A DNA stretch of 48,823 bases. Source: Pseudodesulfovibrio pelocollis. Its GTDB lineage: Bacteria; Desulfobacterota; Desulfovibrionia; Desulfovibrionales; Desulfovibrionaceae. Below the pieces are notes generated by a model. It worked only from the letters and a program-made list of their open reading frames with translations, had not been told where the DNA came from and searched no databases. Every line of letters starts with the position of its first letter. The stretch's first letter is position 1. Shown piece by piece: positions 16,465 to 26,780 of the stretch. Location: assembly GCF_030282845.1 (NCBI RefSeq), contig NZ_JASTWE010000030.1, forward strand, positions 1-48,823, read 5' to 3'. The position numbers and the translations under genes were made by a program.

Positions 16465-18978
16465 ATGATCGGACTGGCGCGACGGCTCGGGCAGGCGGCC
16501 CGCTCGGTGCGGCTGCCCTGGCCTCAACGGGCGTGGGCACGGCTGGCCCTGATATTGGCTGGCCTGATGCTGGTCGCGCCATTGGCCTTCCTGGTGCTGG
16601 ACGCGCTCTTTCCGCTCCCGGCCGGGTGGCTCGACGCGCCCTCGGGAACCCGGCTGCTGGACCGCTCCGGCACCGAGCTGCGCCGCTTTCCGGCCAGCGA
16701 CGGCCAGTGGCGGTTCCCGGTGACCCTGGAAGAGGTCTCGCCCGCCCTGGTCACGGCCCTGGTGGAGTCCGAGGACCGCTGGTTCTTCGTCCACCCCGGC
16801 GTCAACCCCCTGGCCGTGCTCCGCGCCGCCTGGACCAACGCGGCCTCGGGCCGGGTGGTGTCGGGCGCGTCCACCATCCCCATGCAGCTGGCACGCATGG
16901 CCGACCCCGGCCCGCGCACCCTGCGCCGAAAACTGATCGAATCCTTCCGCGCCCTGCAATTGGGCCTGACCCGCTCCAAGACACAGCTGCTCGAAGCGTA
17001 CCTCAACACCGCGCCCTTTGGCGGCAACATCGTGGGCGTGGGCGCGGCCGCGCGCATCTATTTCGGCAAGCCGCCGGACCGGCTCTCCCTGGGCGAATGC
17101 GCCCTCTTGGCCGTGCTGCCCCGTGCGCCCAACCGCTACGATCCCTCGCGCCACCCCGAAGCGGCCATGACTGTGCGCGACCAGGTGCTGACCCTGCTGG
17201 CCAAGCGCAAGGCCGTGGACGCGGACGAAGCAGCCCGGGCCATGCGCCAGCCCATGGTGGCCCAGCGCAGGCCATCGCCCATGCTCGCCCCGCATTTTTG
17301 CCTGCTGACCCGCGCCCGGCTCGGGGCCGAGCCGGTCATCGCCACCTCCCTGGACCTCGCCCGCCAGCGGACCGTGGAGCGGCTGCTGGCCCGCCATGTG
17401 GAGCGGCTGCGCGACCTTGGCATCGGCAACGGCGCGGTGGTGGTCCTGGACCGGACCAGTCGCGAGGTGCTGGCCCTGGCCGGGTCGGCGGACTTTGCCG
17501 ACGACCGCCGCCAGGGGCAGGTGAACAACGCGCTGGCCCCGCGCTCGCCCGGCTCCACCCTCAAGCCCCTGCTCTACGCCCTGGCCTTTGACCGGGGCCT
17601 GGCTGTGCCCGGCTCGCGGCTGCTGGATGTGCCCGTGGACTACGCCGGATACGCGCCCGAGAACTACACCGGAATCTTCTCGGGCCGGGTGACCACGGCC
17701 GAGGCCCTGACCCGATCCCTCAACGTCCCGGCCGTGCGCCTGCTGGCCAGCACCGGCCTGCGCGACTTCCACGCCCTGTTGCGCCAAGGGGGGCTTGAGA
17801 CCATCGACCGACCGGCGACAAGCTACGGCCTGCCCCTGGTCCTTGGCGCATGCGAGGTGCGGCTTGTGGACCTGACCAATGTCTACGCCACCCTGGCCCA
17901 GGGCGGGGAGCACCGCCCCTGGCGGGTCACGCCCCCGGCCATGCCCGAGGCCGGGTCAAGCGAATCGTCAGGCTCGGGAGCAGCGTCTGGGCCGAGCGCA
18001 CAGCTGTTCTCGCCCGAGGCGGCCCGGGTGATAGCGACCATGCTCACCGAGGTGACGCGGCCCGACATGCCCGACTCCTGGCGGCTGACCCGTGACCGGC
18101 CAGCCGCAGCCTGGAAGACCGGCACCTCCTTTGGCCACCGCGACGCCTGGGCCGTGGGCTTTGGCCCGACCCTGGCCGTGGGCGTCTGGGTGGGCAATCC
18201 GGACGGCACGCCGGTCAAGGGCATCTCGGGCGCGGTCCACGCCGGGCCGATCTTCTTCGACGTGCTGCGCGCCCTGGACCAACCGGGCCGCGATCTGCGG
18301 CTGCCCGAGGCCCCGGCTCTGCGCAGCGTGACCCTGTGCGCAGCCAGCGGCCTGCCCGCCGGGACGGATTGCCCGGCCACCGTCGAGAGTCCGGCCGGGC
18401 CGACCCTGGCCCTGCCCCGCTGCGCCGAGCACCGCCGGGTTCTGGTGGATTCGGCCACCGGCCTGCGCCTGGAAGGGAGCTGCCTGACCGCGCCCGTGCC
18501 CGGCGGCCGGGCCGTGGCCAGAGAGGTGCAGACCGTGCCGCCCGAGCTGGCCGCATGGCTGGCCGCCCAGGGCAAGCCCGTGCCCGGCCTGCCCGCCCTC
18601 TCGCCCCTGTGCCCGGACGTGCCCGAGGGCCTGGGGCCGGCCATCCTCTCGCCCTCGCCCGCCACCCCCTATATCCTGCGCCACGACGCCCCGGCCCACC
18701 ACCAGCAGGTGGCGCTACGGGCCGCGCCCGCCGACCCGGGCGACTCCCTGTGGTGGTATGTGGATGGCCGCTTCCTGGGCGTCGTGCACGGATCGTCATA
18801 CGAATACATTACCAAAAAAAACGACGAATCAGATGGTGGAAAGAATCTTTTTTCAGGCCACGAACCGGCCGTTCTCTTCTGGCCCATGGCCCCGGGTGAG
18901 CACCGCGCCTCGGTCACGGACAGCCAGGGGCGGACATCGTCCGTGACCTTCCGCGTTCTGGACCGCATGGCCCCCTGA
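16465..18978 (+). CDS. pbpC: Penicillin-binding protein 1C
   Basis: An 837-residue bifunctional peptidoglycan synthase-like protein. The order is a membrane anchor (about 25-50), a GT51 glycosyltransferase with ESEDRWFFVHPG (E103), a transpeptidase with Ser364 in STLK, S418-L-N420 and K551-TGTS, and a C-terminal BiPBP_C immunoglobulin-like domain. All catalytic motifs are present. PBP1C accompanies alpha-2-macroglobulin in many Gram-negatives, where the pair is proposed to repair and defend a damaged envelope. The start is 6 bases after the A2M stop. The 3' end contains an A-rich patch (about 18810-18850) but the frame remains open to the usual length. Confidence 0.95.
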   Translation: MIGLARRLGQAARSVRLPWPQRAWARLALILAGLMLVAPLAFLVLDALFPLPAGWLDAPSGTRLLDRSGTELRRFPASDGQWRFPVTLEEVSPALVTALVESEDRWFFVHPGVNPLAVLRAAWTNAASGRVVSGASTIPMQLARMADPGPRTLRRKLIESFRALQLGLTRSKTQLLEAYLNTAPFGGNIVGVGAAARIYFGKPPDRLSLGECALLAVLPRAPNRYDPSRHPEAAMTVRDQVLTLLAKRKAVDADEAARAMRQPMVAQRRPSPMLAPHFCLLTRARLGAEPVIATSLDLARQRTVERLLARHVERLRDLGIGNGAVVVLDRTSREVLALAGSADFADDRRQGQVNNALAPRSPGSTLKPLLYALAFDRGLAVPGSRLLDVPVDYAGYAPENYTGIFSGRVTTAEALTRSLNVPAVRLLASTGLRDFHALLRQGGLETIDRPATSYGLPLVLGACEVRLVDLTNVYATLAQGGEHRPWRVTPPAMPEAGSSESSGSGAASGPSAQLFSPEAARVIATMLTEVTRPDMPDSWRLTRDRPAAAWKTGTSFGHRDAWAVGFGPTLAVGVWVGNPDGTPVKGISGAVHAGPIFFDVLRALDQPGRDLRLPEAPALRSVTLCAASGLPAGTDCPATVESPAGPTLALPRCAEHRRVLVDSATGLRLEGSCLTAPVPGGRAVAREVQTVPPELAAWLAAQGKPVPGLPALSPLCPDVPEGLGPAILSPSPATPYILRHDAPAHHQQVALRAAPADPGDSLWWYVDGRFLGVVHGSSYEYITKKNDESDGGKNLFSGHEPAVLFWPMAPGEHRASVTDSQGRTSSVTFRVLDRMAP

Positions 18979-19006
18979 CCCCGATCACCGCAATCAGCGC
19001 GACCCG

Positions 19007-19043
19007 CACGACCATCGCGCAGCACGACCATCGCGCAGCACGA
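19007..19043. repeat. 2.3 copies of a 16-bp tandem repeat
   Basis: CACGACCATCGCGCAG occurs at 19007-19022 and 19023-19038 and is followed by CACGA. It lies between the pbpC stop and the shared terminator. It may be a simple duplication; no function is evident. Confidence 0.7.
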
Positions 19044-19075
19044 AAAGGAGCGCGACCATATGGCCGCGCTCCTTT
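19044..19075. terminator. Bidirectional terminator between pbpC and the diguanylate cyclase gene
   Basis: A perfect 11-bp stem (AAAGGAGCGCG / CGCGCTCCTTT) surrounds a loop that contains the palindrome CCATATGG. A-rich on one side and T-rich on the other, it suits both converging genes. Confidence 0.8.
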
Positions 19076-19099
19076 GGTTATATTATGGGAAAATATGGG

Positions 19100-20593
<1,494 letters not shown>

Positions 20594-20811
20594 GGCTCCA
20601 TCTCTCCTTGCAGTCAAAATACCGACGCATGACACGTCCGCACAGCAGGGGGAGCAAAAACGGGGCCAAAGGAGATTCGTCCGCTTCCGGCGTAGGCATC
20701 TCCTCCGATTTACGACGATTTTCAATCCAGCAACCTGCCGTGGCACCACGGGTCGGCAGAAAATGCCGAGGCGAAAGGAGCCCTACGGCCGTCAAAGCCA
20801 TTGACAAACCT

Positions 20812-20830
20812 GGTCAATACGGTTTTGACC
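20812..20830. promoter_or_regulatory. Inverted repeat just upstream of the glycosyltransferase gene
   Basis: GGTCAA-tacggtt-TTGACC ends 5 bases before the ATG at 20836, next to a TTGACA (20801-20806) that could be a -35 element. The arms overlap the usual ribosome-site position, so this could be an operator or a translation-blocking hairpin; neither is proven. Confidence 0.3.
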
Positions 20831-20835
20831 TACAT

Positions 20836-22479
20836 ATGTCCGAATCCAAGCGCATCTGGGCCACCCTGGACCCGTTCTTCGAGCCCGGGCCGGTGCTGGG
20901 CCGCAAGGTGGCCAACACCAAGTTCCTGCGCGCCCTGCTCACCGCCGACCCCTATGACGAATACCGCTTCTTCCTGGGCGACGCGGGCCAGACCAGAGGA
21001 CTGCGCGCCCACCTGGGCAAGATCGCGCCCGGCATGATCGAGGCGGGCCGCGCGCGCATTCTGGACCGGCGCGAGCTGCCGCGCCGTCTGGTCGCAGAGC
21101 CGGTCCACTGCATGCACCTGTCGGACTGCATCACCAGCCAGCCCCACGCGGCCGCCCTGCGCAACCGATACAGCCGCGACATCTTTCCCGTCACCGGAGC
21201 CATCCACTCCCTGAGCTACGCCACCTTTGGCGGCCAGTTCCTGCGCCACCTGTGGCCCGGCACCACCCGGCGCGACGCCATTGTCTGCACCTCGCGCCCC
21301 GGCCTGGAGGCCGTGGGCCGCTTCTTCCACTGGCTGCGCCAGGGCTACGGCTTGGACCCGGAGCGATTCCCCGAACCCGCCCTGGCTCACATCCCCCTGG
21401 CCGTGGACACGGACGAGCTGTGCCCCGCAGACCCGAGGGAAGGCGGGGCCAGTGGCCAGAAGAATGGCGGCCCGGTGCGCCTGCTCGTGTTTGGCCGCAT
21501 CTCTCACCATTCCAAGATGGATCTGCTGCCCCTGCTGCGCGCCCTGCACCGGCTGGTGCGCCAGGGCATGGACCCGGCCTCCGTGGCCCTGACCCTGGCC
21601 GGATGGGCGGACGACGGCGACGACTTCCTGCCCACACTCAAGGACCTGGCCGCCAACGCGGGCATCGACATGTCCGTGGTCCTCAGGCCGAGCGAGGCGG
21701 AGAAGACCGCCCTGTTCCGCGTCGCCGACATCTTCGTCTCCATCGCCGACAATCCGCAGGAGACCTTTGGCATCACCCTGGTCGAGGCCGGGGCCTTTGG
21801 CCTGCCCGTCATCGCCTCGGACTACGACGGCTACCGCGACATCGTGGTCCCGGGCAAAACCGGCCTGCTGGTGCCCACCATCGGCCCGGACCGCACCGAC
21901 GACATCGACCTGCTGGCCCCGCTCACCTATGACAACCAGTACCATCTGCTGCTGGCCCAGCGCACGGCCGTGGAGATTCCAGCCCTGGCCGAGGCGCTGA
22001 AGACCCTCGTCGACTCGCCCGACACGCGCCGGGCCATGGGCGCGGCCGCCAGACGCCGCGTTGAGGCCCACTACTCCTGGCCCGCGATCATCGCACGCCA
22101 TGTCCGGCTCTGGGACGATTTGTGGCGCGAGCCAGTGGACCCCGCCCCCCTGCGCGAGGCCCGCCACCCCCAGGCCATGCCTTACGCAGAGATCTTCGGC
22201 CATTATCCCTCCCGCACCCTGGACCCGTCCTTCATGGTCCGGCCCGGGGCCACGGGCGAGGCCTTCTATCGCGGCCGCGACTTCCCCCCCCTCTATTCCG
22301 GCCTGACCGGAACCATCGACCCGGACATCGCCCGCAAACTCGTGTTCCTCGCCCGTAAATCCATTGACACCGCCAGCCTGATACGCAACCTTGTGGACTC
22401 GGTTCCCGGCATGGACCATGCCTCGGCCGCCAGCCACGTGCTCTGGTCGCTCAAGCACGACATACTCGAAAGAATCTGA
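20836..22479 (+). CDS. Glycosyltransferase family 4-like protein
   Basis: A 547-residue protein with the GT-B layout. An N-terminal acceptor domain precedes a C-terminal donor-binding domain starting at about residue 210 (VRLLVFGRIS). ADIFVSIADNPQETFGITLVEAGAFG carries the E-x7-E type motif, split here across residues 300-325. It also has a roughly 80-residue C-terminal extension beyond the transferase fold (FMVRPGATG onward), whose role I do not recognise. ATG 20836 has no convincing ribosome site; a GAAAGGAG at about 20773 is too distant. Sugar and acceptor are unknown; no other polysaccharide genes are adjacent. Confidence 0.82.
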   Translation: MSESKRIWATLDPFFEPGPVLGRKVANTKFLRALLTADPYDEYRFFLGDAGQTRGLRAHLGKIAPGMIEAGRARILDRRELPRRLVAEPVHCMHLSDCITSQPHAAALRNRYSRDIFPVTGAIHSLSYATFGGQFLRHLWPGTTRRDAIVCTSRPGLEAVGRFFHWLRQGYGLDPERFPEPALAHIPLAVDTDELCPADPREGGASGQKNGGPVRLLVFGRISHHSKMDLLPLLRALHRLVRQGMDPASVALTLAGWADDGDDFLPTLKDLAANAGIDMSVVLRPSEAEKTALFRVADIFVSIADNPQETFGITLVEAGAFGLPVIASDYDGYRDIVVPGKTGLLVPTIGPDRTDDIDLLAPLTYDNQYHLLLAQRTAVEIPALAEALKTLVDSPDTRRAMGAAARRRVEAHYSWPAIIARHVRLWDDLWREPVDPAPLREARHPQAMPYAEIFGHYPSRTLDPSFMVRPGATGEAFYRGRDFPPLYSGLTGTIDPDIARKLVFLARKSIDTASLIRNLVDSVPGMDHASAASHVLWSLKHDILERI

Positions 22480-22531
22480 AGCGCCCCCGGCAGCGGAAAG
22501 CCCTGGCCCCGATGGCGGGAAAGGCGCACAC

Positions 22532-22550
22532 GAACCGGGCGAACCGGTTC
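22532..22550 (+). promoter_or_regulatory. Hairpin upstream of the ferredoxin/AOR operon
   Basis: GAACCGG-gcgaa-CCGGTTC, a 7-bp stem, sits between the glycosyltransferase stop and the ferredoxin ribosome site (GGAGG at 22561). There is no T run, so it may be a weak terminator for the upstream gene or a leader hairpin. Confidence 0.3.
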
Positions 22551-22573
22551 CCAACCAATTGGAGGCAGTAAGA

Positions 22574-23008
22574 ATGAAAGCATTAAGGGCTGCACGCATG
22601 GAGCGCTGCATCGGCTGCCATTCGTGTTCGCTGGCCTGCGCGCGGCAGGTCCACTCGTTCCTGTCGTGGAACAAGTCGGGCATCCGCATCGCCTCGTCGG
22701 GCGGGCTGTCCACGGGTTTCGAGGCCAAGCTGTGTCTGGCCTGCAAGCCCGCGCCCTGCGCCCAGGCCTGTCCCACCGGCTCCCTGGCCCAGCGGCGCGA
22801 TGGCGGGGTCATCCAGAAGAAAAACCTCTGCATCCGCTGCGGCGAGTGTGCCAAGGCCTGCCCGGTGGACGCCATCTTCCTCGACCACCAGGTCAACCCC
22901 TATGTCTGCATCCATTGCGGGCGCTGCGTTGAATTCTGTCCCCACGACTGCCTTGAGATGGAGGAGCTGCCAAAGACGCCCAAGGACAAGGGGGACTCTG
23001 ATGATTAG
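22574..23008 (+). CDS. Four-cluster [4Fe-4S] ferredoxin, AOR electron-transfer subunit
   Basis: A 144-residue polyferredoxin with four cysteine sets (CIGCHSCSLAC, CLACKPAPC followed by AC, CIRCGECAKAC, CIHCGRCVEFC), sufficient for four [4Fe-4S] clusters. This DMSO-reductase-type HycB/AorB arrangement commonly accompanies aldehyde:ferredoxin oxidoreductases. ATG 22574 has GGAGG at 22561-22565. Its stop overlaps the start of the oxidoreductase by 8 bases, so the two are probably made in fixed ratio. It would carry electrons from the tungsten enzyme; the onward acceptor is unknown. Confidence 0.9.
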   Translation: MKALRAARMERCIGCHSCSLACARQVHSFLSWNKSGIRIASSGGLSTGFEAKLCLACKPAPCAQACPTGSLAQRRDGGVIQKKNLCIRCGECAKACPVDAIFLDHQVNPYVCIHCGRCVEFCPHDCLEMEELPKTPKDKGDSDD

Positions 23009-24758
23009 AGACTACTTCCGCATCATGAAGGTAGACCTGACCACTGGCAAGGCCTCCCTGCTGGAGCGGCCCGGCCGCGACCAATACCTCGGCGGCACCG
23101 GCCTTGCCGCCATGCTTTTCGAGGAGTTCGGCCACATGGACAGGGACTGGGACGACCCCGAGCAGCCGCTGATCTTCACCATCGGCCCCCTGACCGGCTA
23201 CTACCCGCTCATGAGCAAGACCTGCTGCGCCTTCCGCTCGCCCTATCACAACCAGTACGCCGAGAGCTACGCAGGCGGCAAATCCGCCCTGTCGCTACGC
23301 TTTGCGGACCTCGACGCCCTGGTGGTGGTCGGCAAGGCCGCGCGCCTGTCCGCCCTGTGCGTGGGCTCGCGCCGGGTCGAGACCCGCGATGTGGACTACA
23401 TGCGCGGCTTCGACGCCCTGCGCACCGGCCGCATCGTACGCAAGCTCTTCCCGGGCTCGGGCCGCCGCTCCATCCTGCGCATCGGCCCGGCCGGAGAAAA
23501 CCTCTCGGCCTACGCCTGCATCAACGTGGACACCTACCGCCACTTCGGCCGCCTGGGCGGCGGCACGGTCATGGGTTCCAAGAACCTCAAGGCCATCTGC
23601 ATCCTGGGCGACCGGGGCTTTGACCTGCCCGAAGGCAAGGCTTATTCCGACCTGTACAAGGACATCTTCAAGCAGTTGACCACCACGGAGATGATGTCCA
23701 AATACCACGGCCTGGGCACGGCCGTGAACATCAACCCCCTCAACGAGCTGAAAAGCCTGCCCTGGAAGAACCTTCAGCAGACCAGCAGCCCGCTGGCGGA
23801 CAACATCTCGGGCGAGCGATTCGCCAAGGACACCCTGCTGCGCAGCGCGGCCTGCGCGGGCTGCCCCGTGGGCTGCATCCATGTGGGTTTCGTGCGCGAG
23901 CAATTCCAGGCCAACAACCAGTACCTCTACCGGCAGGTGAGCTACGACTACGAGCCCATCTTCGCCTGCGGCGGCATGCTGGAGATCACCGAAGCGCCCC
24001 AGGTGCTCCGCCTGCTCGACGTCATTGAGAAGGAGGGCCTGGATGTCATGTCCACGGGCGTGGCCCTGGCCTGGGCCACCGAGGCGCTGGAAGAGGGCGT
24101 CATCTCCCGCGACGAGACCATGGTGGACCTGACCTGGGGCAATGTCGATGCCTACATGCAGGGCAGCGAGCTGATCAGCCGCCCGCCCAACGAATTCTAC
24201 CGGCTGCTGGCCCAGGGCGCCATGAAGTGCGCCCAGAAATTCGGCGGCGCGGACTTCGCCTGCGTGCTCGGCCAGGAGATGGCGGGCTATGCCACGGGCG
24301 AGGTCTTCTTCGTGTCCGAGGCGCTGGGCTTCCGCCACTCGCATCTCGACTCGGGCGGCTACGCCTACGACCAGAAGTACGAGGACAAGAACGTGACCCG
24401 GGCGCTGGACTTCCTGGTCAACGACGGCCGCGAGCGCATCGTGCTCAACTGCATGGTGGCCTGCCTGTTCTCGCGCGGGGTGTACAAGGACGAGCTGATG
24501 GCCCAGGCCATGGAGGCCGTGGGCTACGGTGCCCTGAACGACTCGCTGTCCGCCATCGGCGACAGGGTGCAGCGGCTGCGCTGGCGGCTGCGCCTGGGCA
24601 TGGGCTACGACCCGGCCAAGGTGGTCATTCCCAAGCGCTACACCGAGGTGACCACCTGGAAAGGCCCCATCGACCCCGAGTACCTGGAGGCCCTGCGCAC
24701 CGGCTATGCGGCCCGGATCATGGAAATGGGCGCGCCGCTGCCCGAAACCGAGGAGTAA
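23001..24758 (+). CDS. Tungsten-containing aldehyde:ferredoxin oxidoreductase family protein
   Basis: A 585-residue protein of the AOR family, which oxidises aldehydes (or, in reverse, reduces acids) with a bis-tungstopterin and one [4Fe-4S] cluster. The N-terminal YLGGTGLAAMLFEEF and GGTVMGSKNLKAI stretches are family pterin-binding regions. Cluster ligands are C285, C288 and C292 in CAGCPVGC, plus C484 or C488 in NCMVAC, closely matching the Pyrococcus spacing. The length is typical (about 600). ATG 23001 has AAGGGGG upstream and overlaps the ferredoxin gene. The substrate cannot be assigned from sequence. It is followed by an inverted ACCCAAA/TTTGGGT repeat and tRNA-Phe. Confidence 0.93.
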   Translation: MIRDYFRIMKVDLTTGKASLLERPGRDQYLGGTGLAAMLFEEFGHMDRDWDDPEQPLIFTIGPLTGYYPLMSKTCCAFRSPYHNQYAESYAGGKSALSLRFADLDALVVVGKAARLSALCVGSRRVETRDVDYMRGFDALRTGRIVRKLFPGSGRRSILRIGPAGENLSAYACINVDTYRHFGRLGGGTVMGSKNLKAICILGDRGFDLPEGKAYSDLYKDIFKQLTTTEMMSKYHGLGTAVNINPLNELKSLPWKNLQQTSSPLADNISGERFAKDTLLRSAACAGCPVGCIHVGFVREQFQANNQYLYRQVSYDYEPIFACGGMLEITEAPQVLRLLDVIEKEGLDVMSTGVALAWATEALEEGVISRDETMVDLTWGNVDAYMQGSELISRPPNEFYRLLAQGAMKCAQKFGGADFACVLGQEMAGYATGEVFFVSEALGFRHSHLDSGGYAYDQKYEDKNVTRALDFLVNDGRERIVLNCMVACLFSRGVYKDELMAQAMEAVGYGALNDSLSAIGDRVQRLRWRLRLGMGYDPAKVVIPKRYTEVTTWKGPIDPEYLEALRTGYAARIMEMGAPLPETEE

Positions 24759-24838
24759 CGGCGCCAAAATTCACCCAAACGCCAAAAAGAGGTTGCCAAC
24801 CCCGGCCCATTTGGGTAAATCCCACTTCTCGACCGCGT

Positions 24839-24914
24839 GCTCGGGTAGCTCAGTCGGTAGAGCAGGGGACTGAAAATCCCCGTGTCGGCAGTTCAATTCT
24901 GTCCCCGAGCACCA
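24839..24914 (+). tRNA. tRNA-Phe (anticodon GAA)
   Basis: A complete 76-base cloverleaf. The acceptor stem is GCTCGGG/CCCGAGC, the D arm is GCTC...GAGC, the anticodon stem GGGGA/TCCCC holds the loop CTGAAAA, and the T arm is GGCAG/CTGTC around TTCAATT. CCA is encoded at 24912-24914. Confidence 0.97.
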
Positions 24915-24925
24915 TCGTGCGAATC

Positions 24926-24960
24926 AAGCCCCTGCAACCTCTTTGCAGGGGCTTTTCTTT
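24926..24960 (+). terminator. Terminator after tRNA-Phe
   Basis: A perfect 12-bp stem (AAGCCCCTGCAA / TTGCAGGGGCTT) with a CCTCT loop is followed by TTCTTT. It is a strong rho-independent terminator 11 bases past the tRNA. Confidence 0.93.
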
Positions 24961-25078
24961 GCCGCCTTATAAACTCCCCCCCCAACCTTGCCCTGGTCGC
25001 CCGATTCGGGCTATCGTCGAAGCGGGAGAGCAGAGGCCGGGCAGCCCGGGAACGGCTTTGCGACAAGGGGGGCACGAC

Positions 25079-25498
25079 ATGACCACGGATCAGATTCTCT
25101 GGAACGACGAGAACTCGGTGGGTGTTGCGTCCATCGACGAGCAGCACAAGCAGCTGGTGGCCATCACCAACAACCTGTTTCAGGCCATCGTCAGGGATGC
25201 GGGCGTTGAGGTCATCTTCGGGATACTCGACGAAATGGCCCGATACGCCGACCTTCACTTCGCCCACGAGGAAGCCCTGCTCACGGAGTACGGCTTCCCG
25301 ACGGACATGCTGGAGCGCCACATAGGCGAGCACAGGGATTTGACTGGCAAAGTACACGACTTCATCCGCAGAGCCCGCCAGAACAACGACCTCATCGACC
25401 TTGAGGTGTACGATTTTCTGCGCGACTGGATGACCGACCACCTCCAGCGCACCGACCGGACCTACGCCGATTTCCTCTGTGCGCGCGGCGCGCGGTGA
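25079..25498 (+). CDS. Bacteriohemerythrin
   Basis: A 139-residue four-helix oxygen-binding di-iron protein. The ligand pattern is complete: His in SIDEQHKQL, HFAHEEALL (HxxxE), HIGEHRDL (HxxxH) and MTDHLQRTD (HxxxxD). ATG 25079 has AAGGGGGG upstream. Stand-alone bacteriohemerythrins bind O2 or NO reversibly; in an anaerobe such as this, oxygen sensing, scavenging or delivery are the usual proposals. It is monocistronic between the tRNA terminator and a convergent glycosyltransferase gene. Confidence 0.94.
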   Translation: MTTDQILWNDENSVGVASIDEQHKQLVAITNNLFQAIVRDAGVEVIFGILDEMARYADLHFAHEEALLTEYGFPTDMLERHIGEHRDLTGKVHDFIRRARQNNDLIDLEVYDFLRDWMTDHLQRTDRTYADFLCARGAR

Positions 25499-25558
25499 GG
25501 CTGCGCCCAGTAACGCTGCGAAAGGGAGTGCGGCGCACGGTGACGCGGCGCGGCCGTG

Positions 25559-26644
25559 TCAGCGAATCAGCGGCGCGAGCTTCTCAAAGGCGACTTCGAG
25601 GGTGAACCCCTCGCGGATGTGCTGTTTGCCGCGCTCGCCCATGTCGCGGCGCAGGGCCGGGTCCACGATCATGGCTTCGAGCTTGTCAGCGAAGTCCGCC
25701 ACATCGCCGGGCCGGGCCAGAAGGCCGGTCTGCCCGTCGCGGATCAGCTCGGGATTGGAGCTGAGGTCAAAGGCCACCACGGGCTTGCCCCGGGCCATGG
25801 ACTCGGCGATGACATAGCCAAACCCCTCCCACAGGGCGGGATGCGCCAGGAAATCTATGGAGTTGTAGAAAGACTCCATGGACTCCACAAATCCGAGAAA
25901 GCGCACCCGCTCGCCCAGGCCCAGCTGATCGGCATGGGCCAGCAGCGAATCCATCAACTCGCCCTCGCCAGCCACCAGGAGCGTGACGTTGTGGCCGCGC
26001 TCCCCGAGCAGATGCACGGCCTCCAGCAGCAGGTGCTGCCCCTTCTGCTCGGTGAGCCGACCAGCGTGGCCGATAACCGCGTCCTCGCCGCGACCCGCAT
26101 ACAGGGGGGCTGCGTGGCGGTCGATCAGCTGCTCGCGGTCCAGTCCGTTGGGAATCACGGTGACGCGCTCCGGGGGAATCAGGTCCGGGTTGTCGCGCAG
26201 CGCCAGCCGCCGGGTCTCCTGCGAATTGCAGATGAAGTGCGTCAGCACCGAACGGAAAAGGAGCCGGTTGAGCCCCGTATCGTGAACCGGCAGGGCGATG
26301 CCGCGACGATAGATGATGGACTCGACGCCCGCCAGCCGCGCGGCAATGCCGCCGACCTTGGCATCGGTCGGCAGCGAGAGAATGACCGTGCTGATCCGGT
26401 TTTTCTTGAAATACCGAACAAACGACGCCAGGGTGAACGGGTTGAGAAAGCTCAGGTTCGCTATCGTGCAGCGGTGCGGGCGGATGGTGTCGTGCTTTTC
26501 CAGCCTGTCGGCCAGGGCGCTGTGGGTGTTGGTCACCACATGCACCTCGTACCCGGCCCGGCGCGCCATCAGGGCTGTATCGCGCACCCACCGCTCGCCG
26601 CCGCCCCATGACTGGCTCGTGTTGAAAAAGCACACTCTCTTCAT
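25559..26644 (-). CDS. Glycosyltransferase family 4 protein
   Basis: A 361-residue GT-B enzyme. The N-terminal domain starts KRVCFFNTSQSWGGGERWV, with a glycine-rich loop near residue 15. The donor domain has VIGHAGRLTEQKGQHLLLEA and HPALWEGFGYVIAESMARG, carrying the E-x7-E motif, then KPVVAFDLSSNPELI. This pattern is typical of lipopolysaccharide or surface-glycan GT4 enzymes. The frame is open 79 codons further upstream, but that part has an atypical composition and overlaps an inverted-repeat element, so ATG 26644 is preferred despite a weak AGGGA site. Substrate unknown. Confidence 0.88.
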   Translation of the reverse strand: MKRVCFFNTSQSWGGGERWVRDTALMARRAGYEVHVVTNTHSALADRLEKHDTIRPHRCTIANLSFLNPFTLASFVRYFKKNRISTVILSLPTDAKVGGIAARLAGVESIIYRRGIALPVHDTGLNRLLFRSVLTHFICNSQETRRLALRDNPDLIPPERVTVIPNGLDREQLIDRHAAPLYAGRGEDAVIGHAGRLTEQKGQHLLLEAVHLLGERGHNVTLLVAGEGELMDSLLAHADQLGLGERVRFLGFVESMESFYNSIDFLAHPALWEGFGYVIAESMARGKPVVAFDLSSNPELIRDGQTGLLARPGDVADFADKLEAMIVDPALRRDMGERGKQHIREGFTLEVAFEKLAPLIR

Positions 26645-26780
26645 CTGGTTCCCTGGTTGCGATTGCGGCAGCCCGGCCATCCTGCCGTGAGGCCGGGTGT
26701 AGCACAAGGGGAAACCCCGGGCAATTCCCCGCCGAACAGCCGCCTGCCCCGGCATCCCATCATTAAAAAAGTCAATACAA

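Noticed and set aside
15223-17913. An 896-codon minus-strand frame opposite A2M and PbpC
   Set aside because: The composition is that of an antisense shadow of high-GC codons, and it spans two well-identified genes.
19007-19043. Short direct repeats as a CRISPR fragment
   Set aside because: The two copies are directly adjacent with no spacers and there are no cas genes.
24770-24819. ACCCAAA...TTTGGGT inverted repeat as a terminator for the AOR gene
   Set aside because: Arms are 7 bases and about 35 bases apart with no T run; too weak to call.
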